From Cunninghamia lanceolata (Eukaryota > Streptophyta > Pinopsida > Cupressales > Cupressaceae), in contig BSBN01000254.1 of NCBI GenBank assembly GCA_027924645.1, positions 15,198,501 through 15,262,500 of the forward strand: 64,000 bases of DNA, given 5' to 3'. The notes under the pieces were generated by a model, which saw only the letters and a program-made list of their open reading frames with translations, made no database searches and was not told the DNA's origin. Of the stretch, positions 35,424-45,647 are shown one piece after another. The first letter of the stretch is position 1, and each line of letters starts with the position of its first letter. Made by a program: the position numbers and the translations under genes.

Positions 35424-35655
35424 GTATGTAAATATGCGGCTATATATAGAAAATTTTTGAAAATTTTGGTATGCGGACCCTACCCTTTGCCATTGATGTC
35501 AAAGGGGGAGTGAGGAGCAGTGAAAAATGAGGAATCCAACTCAGGGGGAGTTCCGGAAATTGTATATAAAGACAGAGCATCAGCAAAGGGGGAGCATAGT
35601 GTAAACACTTAGTCATTTTTCACTAAGTGTTGCCATCAATGCCAAAGGGGGAGAT
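35424..35655 (+). other. 3' untranslated part with repeated polypurine tracts
   Basis: Four G5AG words lie here: AAAGGGGGAG at 35503, CAGGGGGAG near 35543, AAAGGGGGAG near 35586 and AAAGGGGGAGA at 35645, the last directly before the 3' LTR. GATGTCAAAGGGGGAG and the ending CAAAGGGGGAGATTG are typical of the SIRE group. Only the last copy is positioned as the true polypurine tract. Confidence 0.75.
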
Positions 35656-36748
35656 TGTTGGCAAGAGACACTATATGGATTCATGGTTGTTGTCATTGAT
35701 GGCAACAAAGGTCATCCCACATATCCGCAAGTCATGATATGTCTCTACCGGAAGTCAGATTGAAGATTGTGGTGGTCCGGTGAACAAGAACAGAGCATGT
35801 GGCAAGGTCCGACAGATTGGTCCGGATCTCTCAGAGGAAGTGTCTTGGTGCAGTGCGGATCTGGGGAAGTCAAGAGGACTATCTTGAGTAGTATATTCCA
35901 AGGATTTAGCCTCCGGAGATGGACAAGGAAAAAGATATGAATAGTTGAGTACCGGATTCCTGAGAAACAGTGAAAACAGAGGAAGAACTGACTGACTGAG
36001 TATCAAACTACTTTCCGGATGTGTTACAGATGATGATAAAGGTTGCGGAGGCATGAATCATGTTTGGCCGACATAATTGATGATATCTACAAGTATATGC
36101 TTGATCCGCATTGCTTGGTGAGCAAGGATTCAGCCGACAGAACTAAGTTTGTAAGAAACTAGACTGTTCCGGATGCCGACTAGAAAGATGATGAAAGTAC
36201 TTGTGCGGATATATATAGAGGATGGATTTAGTGGTAAAAGGTGTGAAGGAATGTGAAGATATGCGAACAAGTCCAGAGTAGAGCAGAAGTAACAAGAAAG
36301 ATCCGGTATGTGAAAGGACAGCAGACTAAAGAACAGAGGAAAGATGAAGTGCAGCAGATCAGTATACTGAACCTAACCGGAACTGAACTCCAGCATATGC
36401 AGATGCTTCCAATCAGTTCAAGACTGTGATTCTAATCACTTTGTAAGACAGTGTGTCTTCTTGTAGGCAGTGAGCCTCTTGTGAGCAGTGTGCTCGGGCA
36501 GTGAGCCCTAATTGGCAAGTGCCATTTTTGTAATTTCCTATTCTTCTAACAGAGAATAATTCTTGGGTTAATCACCCCGTGGTTTTCTCCCTTAACAGGG
36601 TTTCCACGTCAAAAATACTGTGTCATGTGTTTCTTATTTCATGGTTTATGTTTTGTGTTTGATTTTATGCTGCTTCAATTAAAAGGAAAGTTTAATAAGG
36701 GAAATAATTAGGATAACTAATTCACCCCCCCCCTCTCAGTTATCAACA
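35656..36748 (+). repeat. 3' LTR of the young copia-type element
   Basis: Near-identical copy of 29300-30391, with A for G at 36719 or so and nine rather than eight Cs in the terminal C-run. Confidence 0.93.
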
Positions 36749-36753
36749 TGAGC

Positions 36754-37098
36754 CAGATAGGGGAGGAGAGGGGTGGATAAGGATTGAGTGATTAAGGTTT
36801 AAGGTTAAGGGTTGAGCATTTAAGGATAGGATTTAGAGTTTAGGGATAAGGGATTAGAGTTTAGGACCTTCAGGGATTAGGGTTTAGGGTTGAGGCTTTA
36901 GGGATAGCATTTAGGGTTAAGGGTCAAGGGATTAGGGTTAAGGTAGAGTGTTGAGGGTAGAGGGATTAGGGATAGGGTTTAGGGTTGAAAGTTTAGGGTT
37001 GAGGGATTAGGGTTTAAGGTATAGTTTAGTAGTTCTTGTGGATAGAGCCAGTAAACAATGGGAGATTATTTGCCTATTTCATAACAATATACCTCCCC
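36754..37098. repeat. Left inverted-repeat arm, inner part (G-rich telomere-like sense)
   Basis: TTTAGGG/TTGAGGG-type repeats followed by AGTAGTTCTTGTGGATAGAG and a unique stretch ending ATACCTCCCC. The reverse complement lies at 44099-44450. At 37099 the strand sense flips to C-rich. Confidence 0.85.
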
Positions 37099-40000
37099 CT
37101 TAAACCCTGAACCCTAATCCCTCAACCCTCAACCCTAATCCATCATCCCTCAACTCTAATCCCTCATCCCTAAACCCTAAATGTTACCCCTATTCCTAAA
37201 CCCTCAACAGACTTGATACTATACCTTAAACCCTAATCCCTTATCCCTAAACCCTCCAACCCTATCCCTAATCCTTACACCCTCTACACTCTACTTTAAC
37301 CCTAATCCCTTGAACCTCAACCCTATCCCTAAACCCTTGACCCTCGAACCTCAACCCTCAACCCTTGACATCAAACCCTAATCCCTCAACCCTTAACTCT
37401 GATCCCTCAACTCTCAACCCTAACCCTAAACACTAAACACTAAACCCTCAACCCTCAACGTCAAATCCTAATCCCTCAACCCTTCACTCTAATCCCTCAA
37501 CCCTAAACCCTATCCCTAAACCCTCAACACTATACCTTAAACCCTAATCCCTCAACCCTAACCCTAAACCTTGTCCCTAAACCCTAATCCGTCAACCCTC
37601 GACCCTAATCCATCATCCATCATCCCTTAACTCTAATCCCTCATCCCTAAACCCTAAACGCTATCCCTATTCCTAGACCCTCAATAGGCTCAATACTATA
37701 CCTTAAACCCTAATCCCTCTACCCTTGACACTCTTATTTAACCCTAATCCATTGACCATTAACCCTATCCCTCAACCTCAACCCTCAACCCTCAAACCTC
37801 AACTCTCAACATTAAACCCTAATTCATCAACCCTAAACCCTAATCCCTCAAACCTAAACCCTATCCCTAAACCATCAACCCTCAACACTATACCTTAAAC
37901 CCTAATCCCTATCCCTCAACCCTTAAACCTTAAAACTTAAACCCTATCCCTACACCCTCAACATTTGACACTATATCTTAAGCCTTAAACCCTCATCCTT
38001 AAAGCTTCAACCCTTAATCCTTAAACCTTCAACCCTAAACCCTATCCCTAATCCCTCTACCCTTGACACTCTAACCCTAACCTTGACATTAAATGCTAAT
38101 CTGTCAACCCTAAACTCTAATCCTAAACCCTCAACCCTCAAAACTATACCTTAAACCCTAATCCCTCAACCCTCAACCCTAAACCTTATCCCTAAACCCT
38201 AATCCCTCAACCCTCAACCCTAATCCATCATCCCTCAACTCTAATCCCTCATCCCTAAACCCTAAATGCTATCCCTATTCCTAAACCCTCAACAGACTCG
38301 ATACTATACCTTAAACCCTAATCCCTTATCCCTAAACCCTCCAACCCTATCCCTAATCCTTACACCCTCCACACTCTACTTTAACCCTAATCCCTTGAAC
38401 CTCAACCCTATCCCTAAACCCTTGACCCTCAAACCTCAACCCTCAACCCTCGACGTCAAACCCTAATCCCTCAACCCTTAACTCTGATCCCTCAACTCTC
38501 AACCCTAACCCTAAACCCTAAACCCTAAACCCTCAACCCTCAACATCAAATCCTAATCCCTCAACCCTTCACTCTAATCCCTCAACCCTAAACCCTATCC
38601 CTAAACCCTCAACACTATACTTTAAACCCTAATCCCTCAACCTGAACCCTAAACCTTGTCCCTATACCCTAATCCCTCAACCCTCAACCCTAATCCGTCA
38701 TCCATCATCCCTCAACTCTAATCCCTCATCCCTAAACCCTAAATGCTATCCCTAATCCTAGACCCTCAACAGGCTCAATACTATACCTTAAACCCTAATC
38801 CCTCTACCCTCGACACTCTTATTTAACCCTAATCCCTTGACCATTAACCCTATCCCTCAACCTCAACCCTCAACTGTCAACCCTTAACCCTCAACACTCA
38901 ACTCTAAACATTAAACCCTAATTCATCAACCGTAAACCCTAATCCCTCAAACCTAAACCCTATCCCTAAATTATCAACCCTCAACACTATACGTTAAACC
39001 CTAATCCCTATCCCGTAACCCTTAAAACTTAAACCCTATCCCTATACCCTCAACACTTGACACTATATCTTAAGCCTTAAACCCTCATCCCTAAAGCCTC
39101 AACCCTCAATTCTTAAACCTTCAACCCTAAACCCTATCCCTAATCCCTCTACCCTCGACACTCTAACCCTAACCTTGACATTAAACACTAATCTGTCAAC
39201 CCTAAACCCTAATTTGTCAACCCTAAACCCTCAACACTCAACACTATACCTTAAACCCTAATCCATCAACCCTAAAACCTAATCCATCAACCCTCAACCC
39301 TAAACACTATTAATAAACCCTCAACCCTTGACACTATACCTTAAACCCTAATCCCTCAACCCTCAACCCTAATACCTCAACCCTCAACCCTAATCCCTCA
39401 TCCCCAAACTCTAAACTCTATCCCTATTCCTAAACCCTCAACCCTCGATACTATACCTTAAACCCTAATCCCTTATCCCTAAACCCTAAACACTATCCCT
39501 CAACCCTTAACCCTTAAAAATTAAACCCTAAAACCTATCCATAAACCCTCAATGCTCAACACTATATTTTAAAACCCAATCCCTTAACCCTCAACCATAA
39601 AGCCTCAACCCTCAATCGTTAAACCTTCAACCCTAAACCCTATCCCTAATCCCTCTACCCTCAACATTCTACTTTACCCTAATTCCTTGACCATCAACCT
39701 TATCCCTAAACCCTAAACCCTCAACCCTCAACTCTCAACATTAAACCCTAATCTGTCAACCCTAAACCCTAATCCGTCAACCCTAAACCCTAATCCCTCA
39801 ACCCTAAATCCTATCCCTAAACCCTAAACCCTCAACACTATACCTTAAACCATAATCCCTCAACCCTAAACCCTAACCCTTATCCCTAAACCCTCAACCC
39901 TCAACATCAAATCCTAATCCCTCAACCCTTCACTCTAATCCCTCAACCCTAAACCCTATCCCTAAACCCTCAACACTATACCATAAACCATAATCCCTCA

Positions 40001-43000
40001 ACCCAAACCCTAAACCTTGTCCCTAAACCTTAATCCCTCAACCCTCAACCCTAATCTGTCATCCGTCAACCCTCAACTCTAATCCCTCATCCCTAAACCC
40101 TAAATGCTATCCCTATTCCTAGACCCTCAATAGGCTCGATACTATATGTTAAACCCTAATCCCTCTACCCTCGACACTCTTATTTAACCCTAATCCCTTG
40201 ACCATTAACCCTATCCCTCAACCTCAACCCTCAACTGTCAACCCTCAACCCTCAACACTCAACTCTAAACATTAAACCCTAATTCATCAACCGTAAACCC
40301 TAATCCCTCAAACCTAAACCCTATCCCTAAATCATCAACCCTCAACACTATACCTTAAACCCTAATCCCTATCCCTTAACCCTTAAAACTTAAACCCTAT
40401 CCCTATACCCTCAACACTTGACACTATATCTTAAGCCTTAAACCCTCATCCCTAAAGCCTCAACCCTCAATTCTTAAACCTTCAACCCTAAACCCTATCC
40501 CTAATCCCTCTACCCTCGACACTCTAACCCTAACCTTGACATTAAACACTAATCTGTCAACCCTAAACCCTAATCTGTCAACCCTAAACACTCAACCCTC
40601 AACACTATACCTTAAACCCTAATCCATCAACCCTAAAACCTAATCCATCAACCCTCAACCCTAAACACTATTAATAAACCCTCAACCTTCAACCCTAATA
40701 CCTCAACCCTCAACCCTAATCCCTCATCCCCAAACCCTAAACTCTATCCCTATTCCTAAACCCTCAACCCTCGATACTATACCTTAAACCCTAATCCCTT
40801 ATCCCTAAACCCTAAACACTATCCCTCAACCCTTAACCCTTAATAATTAAACCCTAAAACCTATCCATAAACCCTCAATGCTCAACCCTATATTTTAAAC
40901 CCCAATCCCTTAACCTTTATCCATTAAGCCTCAACCCTCAATCGTTAAACCTTCAACCCTAAACCCTATCCCTAATCCCTCTACCCTCAACACCCTACTT
41001 TAACCCTAATCCCTTGACCATCAACCCTATCCCTAAACCCTCAACCCTCAACCCTCAACTCTCAACATTAAACCCTAATCTGTCAACCCTAAACCCTAAT
41101 CCCTCAACCCTAAACCCTAATCCCTCAACCCTAAATCCTATCCCTAAACCCTAAACCCTCAACACTATACCTTAAACCATAATCCCTCAACCCTAAACCC
41201 TAAACCCTATCACTAAACCCTCAACACTATACCTTAAACCCTAATCCCTCAACCCTAACCCTAAACCTTGTCCCTAAACCCTAATCCCTCAACCCTCAAC
41301 CCTAATCTGTCATCCGTCATCCCTCAACTCTAATCCCTCATCCCTAAACCCTAAATGCTATCCCTATTCCTAGACCCTCAACATGGTTGATACTATACCT
41401 TAAACCCTAATCCCTCTACCCTTGGCACTCTTATTTAACCCTAATCCCTTGACCATTAACCCTATCCCTCAACCTCAACCCTCAACCGTCAATTGTCAAC
41501 CCTCAACACTCAACTCTAAACATTAAACCCTAATTCATCAACCGTAAACCCTAATCCCTCAAACCTAAACCCTATCCCTAAATCATCAACCCTCAACACT
41601 ATACCTTAAACCCTAATCCCTATCCCTTAACCCTTAAAACTTAAACCCTATCCCTATACCCTCAACACTTGACACTATATCTTAAGCCTTAAACCCTCAT
41701 CCCCAAAGCCTCAACCCTCAATTCTTAAACCTTCAACCCTAAACCCTATCCCTAATCCCTCTACCCTCGACACTCTAACCCTAACCTTGACATTAAACAC
41801 TAATCTGTCAACCCTAAACCCTAATCTGTCAACCCCAAACCCTCAACCCTCAACACTATACCTTAAACCCTAATCCATCAACCCTCAACCCTAAACACTA
41901 TTAATAAACCCTCAACCCTTGACACTATACTTTAAACCCTAATCCCTCAACCCTCAACCCTAATACCTCAACCCTCAACCCTAATCCCTCATCCCCAAAC
42001 CCTAAACTCTATCCCTATTCCTAAACCCTCAACCCTCGACACTATACCTTAAACCCTAATCCCTTATCCCTAAACCCTAAACACTATCCCTCAACCCTTA
42101 ACCCTTAAAAATTAAACCCTAAAACCTATCCATAAACCCTTGATGCTCAACACTATATTTTAAACCCCAATCCCTTAACCCTCAGCCCTAAAGCCTCAAC
42201 CCTCAATCGTTAAACCTTCAATCCTAAACCCTATCCTTAATCCCTCTACCCTCAACACTCTACTTTAACCCTAATCCCTTGACCATCAACCCTATCCCTA
42301 AACCATCAACTCTCAACACTCAACTCTCAACATTAAACCCTAATCTGTCAACCCTAAACCCTAATCTGTCAACCCTAAACCCTAATCCCTCAACCCTAAA
42401 TCCTATCCCTAAACCCTCAACCCTCAACACTATACCTTAAACCATAATCCCTCAACCCTAAACCCTAAACCCTCAACCCTAAACCCTCAACACTATACCT
42501 TAAACCCTAATCCCTCAACCCTAACCCTAAACCTTGTCCCTAAACCCTAATCCCTCAACCGTCTACCCTAATCCGTCATCTGTCATCCCTCAACTTGAAT
42601 CCCTCATCCCTAAACCCTAAACGCTATCCCTATTCCTAGACCCTCAACAGGCTCAATACTATACCTTAAACCCTAATCCCTCTACCCTCGACACTCTTAT
42701 TTAACCCTAATCCCTTGACCATTAACCCTATCCCTCAACCTCAACCTCAACCCTCAACCCTCAACCCTCAACACTCAACTCTAAACATTAAACCCTAATT
42801 CATCAACCGTAAACCCTAATCCCTCAAACCTAAACCCTATCCCTAAATCATCAACCCTCAACACTATACCTTAAACCCTAATCCCTATCCCTTAACCCTT
42901 AAAACTTAAACCCTATCCCTATACCCTCAACACTTGACACTATATCTTAAGCCTTAAACCCTCATCCCTAAAGCCTCAACCCTCAATTCTTAAACCTTCA

Positions 43001-43790
43001 ACCCTAAACCCTATCCCTAATCCCTTTACCCTTGACACTCTAACCCTAACCTTGACATTAAACACTAATCCACCAACCCTAAACCCTAATCTGTCAACCC
43101 CAAACCCTCAACACTCAACACTATACCTTAAACCCTAATCCATCAACCCTAAAACCTAATCCATCAACCCTCAACCCTAAACACTATTAATAAACCCTCA
43201 ACCCTTGAAACTATACCTTAAACCCTAATCCCTCAACCCTCAACCCTAATACCTCAAACCTCAACCCTAATCCCTCATCCCTAAACCCTAAACTCTATCC
43301 CTATTCCTAAACCCTCAACCCTCGACACTATACCTTAAACCCTAATCCCTTATCCCTAAACCCTAAACACTATCCCTCAACCCTTAACCCTTAAAAATTA
43401 AACCCTAAAACCTATCCATAAACCCTCGACGCTCAACGCTATATTTTAAACCCCAATCCCTTAACCCTCAGCCCTAAAGCCTCAACCCTCAATCGTTAAA
43501 CCTTCAACCCTAAACCCTATCCCTAATCCCTCTACCCTCAACACTCTATTTTAACCCTAATCCCTTGACCATCAACCCTATCCCTAAACCCTCAACCCTC
43601 AACCCTCAACTCTCAACATTAAACCCTAATCCGTCAACCCTAAACCCTAATCCGTCAACCCTAAACCCTAATCCCTCAACCCTAAATCATATCCCTAAAC
43701 CCTCAACCCTCAACACTATACCTTAAACCATAATCCCTAAACCCTAATCCCTCAACCCTAAACCCTAAACCCTATCCCTAAACCCAACAA
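37099..43790. repeat. Degenerate telomere-like array with ~1.25 kb higher-order repeat
   Basis: About 6.7 kb made of CCCTAAA, CCCTCAA, CCCTAAT, CCCTATC and similar heptamers with spacers; perfect CCCTAAA runs are only a few units long. A landmark GCTATCCCTA.TCCTAGACCC recurs near 37660, 38746, 40106, 41357 and 42623, so long blocks repeat with spacing of about 1.09, 1.36, 1.25 and 1.27 kb. It is C-rich on the plus strand throughout. CCCTAAA is the usual plant telomere unit. Small ORFs in it are artefacts. It is the core of the foldback element rather than a chromosome end. Confidence 0.9.
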
Positions 43791-44098
43791 AACTACTTTG
43801 CCTTATGTTAGGTTGTTAAACCCATCATTTTGGACACTCTTCTCTTAAAGAGATTTGAGTTGCAAGAATATGTCAGAAAAATGGCTATGAACTTTTTTAA
43901 TGTTAGTAATGTTATATGACATGTTTTTCTGGCCCATTTGGGGTTCATTATGCCAATAGGTGTACACACTATGAGAAAAGCTTTGCATATGGTACATCCA
44001 CAGTGAGTAATTAACAGTTGAAATCAGAAGGATGATCATTATGAGAAAAGCTTTGCATTGGGGTACATATATGTTTCTTGCTGTGCACCCCGCACTTA
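43791..44098. other. Unique spacer between telomere-like core and right arm
   Basis: About 300 bp, no telomere-like units. It contains the same ~20 bp twice: TATGAGAAAAGCTTTGCAT near 43971 and 44040, each followed by GG(G)TACAT. It ends in GCACTTAGGGGAGG, polypurine-like. It has no counterpart at the left arm. Origin unknown. Confidence 0.55.
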
Positions 44099-45647
44099 GG
44101 GGAGGTATATTGTTATGAAACAAGCAAATAATCTCCCATTGTTTATTGGCTCTATCCACAAGAACTACTAAACTATACCTTAAACCCTAATCCCTCAACC
44201 CTAAACTTTCAACCCTAAACCCTATCCCTAATCCCTCTACCCTCAATAGTCTACCTTAACTCTAATCCCTCGGCCCTTAACCCTAAATGCTATCCCTAAA
44301 GCCTCAACCCTAAACCCTAATCCCTCAAGGTCCTAAACTCTAATCCCTTATCCCTAAGCTCCAAATCCTATCCCTAAATGCTCAACCCTTAACCTTAAAC
44401 CTTAATCACTCAATCCTTATCCACCCCTCTCCTCCCCTATCTGGCTCACTCCCATCTCTACCCTCCTCTACCGTCAACACTATACATACATACATATAGG
44501 CATACATAGATACATACATACATATAGGCATACATAGATACATACATACATATAGGCATACATACATACATACATACATACATATAGGCATACCTACATA
44601 CATGATTAATAGCCTTAAACATAAAAAAATTTAAGTTTAACATAACGCGCTTGCGTTATTTAAAACATGAAAAACAACACAAACTTTTGTTGTAAAGGAA
44701 AAATGCAAAGAAAATAATAACGCGAGCGCGTTATAACGCGAGCGCGTTATGTCTTGCTTTGGGAATCCCAAGCCTTGGGCTTGGGATTTTCTTTGGATTT
44801 CCAACCCAAAGGCTTGGAGTGCCTTATGAGTGCCTTATGAACAGTAATAGACGTGTTTTTCCATATTCTTCAAGATTTTAGATAATTTTGTTCGTGCTAA
44901 CCCTCAGATTTGAACGTGTTTCAAGGTCAAACAAATCAAACACCTGGGTAATGTTAGGCTTTCTCTTAGCTATCTGACGATGTAATTTTTTTTACATTTT
45001 AACAATGTTAAGCCTTTCATCTTTAATTTTTTTTGTTTGTGTGTTCGTTTTTGGGCAAAAACTACTGTTTGGTCTTTTTTTCATTGTAAATTAACTATTC
45101 ATTGAAATTTCAAAAAAATTACATATTTAGAAACTAGACTCCATTCTACAAATATTAAAGAAAGAAAAAAATGATTTTTGATTAGTTTTCAAAATTTATA
45201 GGGGTAGCACGGCCAAAATTCTATTTTTTAGGATGTGTCCACTTTGAAAATTAGTAAAAAATCAAATATTCATCAAATAATTATCAGAAAAATTGGGCAT
45301 AAACTACATGCTATTAGCTAATTTCTCACCAAAGCGATTTTAAAAATACCAAAAAAAAGTTGACCTTTTGAGGGAGCCACAAAACATGCTATGTTATGTT
45401 TTTTTGACAGAAACAACACCAATTTCTGTGGCTCCCTCTTTTGAACCCCTTAATCTATGCCATTTTTAAAAAATAATAGTAGTTTAGAAAGTAGACTCGG
45501 AGCATTACGAACATTGTTTTGGTTGCATCTCCAAATTTTGAGTGTAACTATGCTCAATTTCTCATCCAAGGCCAGTATTTCCTGATTTCAGAAAAAAAGT
45601 GGCCACTTAAGACCCCTTTTTGGCCCCCCATCTTCCTGCACTTACCC
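44099..45647. repeat. Right inverted-repeat arm, 1,549 bp
   Basis: Reverse complement of the left arm in its inner part (44099-44750) and at its tip (about 45590-45647). Between these, 44752-45590 has no counterpart on the left, so either ~0.8 kb was lost there or inserted here. That stretch includes a short palindrome CCCAAGCCTTGGGCTTGGG at 44768-44786. Confidence 0.8.
44482..44603. repeat. (CATA)n microsatellite
   Basis: Inverted counterpart of 29141-29262, with matching interruptions. Confidence 0.9.

Larger units (their letters stand above)
29295..36753 (+). mobile_element. Young non-autonomous copia-type (SIRE-like) element with TSDs
   Basis: A complete element, 29300-36748 (7,449 bp), lies between perfect target duplications TGAGC (29295-29299, 36749-36753). 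LTRs of 1,092 and 1,093 bp begin TGTTGG and end ATCAACA. By eye they differ by one G/A substitution and one C in a C-run, so insertion is very recent. Primer site, polypurine tract and the motif GGGTTTCCACGT typical of plant copia LTRs are present. The interior holds a gag-like ORF1 and a 1044-residue ORF2, both intact, but no protease, integrase, RT or RNase H. It must be mobilised by enzymes of a related complete element. Confidence 0.93.
28884..45647. mobile_element. Foldback-like long-inverted-repeat element with a telomere-like core
   Basis: The tips are inverted copies: GGGTAAGTGCAAGAAGATGG at 28884 and the reverse complement ending CTTACCC at 45647, flanked on both sides by TAAA (28880-28883, 45648-45651), a likely 4 bp target duplication. 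The inverted similarity continues through a CpG-rich palindrome array, a TATG/CATA microsatellite and ~340 bp of telomere-like DNA to 37098 and 44099. The core (37099-44098) is degenerate CCCTAAA-type DNA. A young copia-type element sits in the left arm; without it the element is about 9.3 kb. No transposase is present. Long inverted repeats with internal tandem repeats are typical of foldback elements, but I cannot assign a superfamily. A 3 bp TAA duplication is an alternative reading. Confidence 0.7.

Noticed and set aside
38266..38466. 66-codon ORF in the telomere-like array
   Set aside because: Translation of heptamer repeats (LNP, TLN words); no protein signal.
37099..43790. A true chromosome end or recent telomere fusion site
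   Set aside because: Heptamers are highly degenerate, organised in kilobase blocks, and enclosed by inverted arms with retroelement DNA on both outer sides.
37099..43790. CRISPR array
   Set aside because: Repeats are variant heptamers in a plant retroelement context, not identical repeats with unique spacers.
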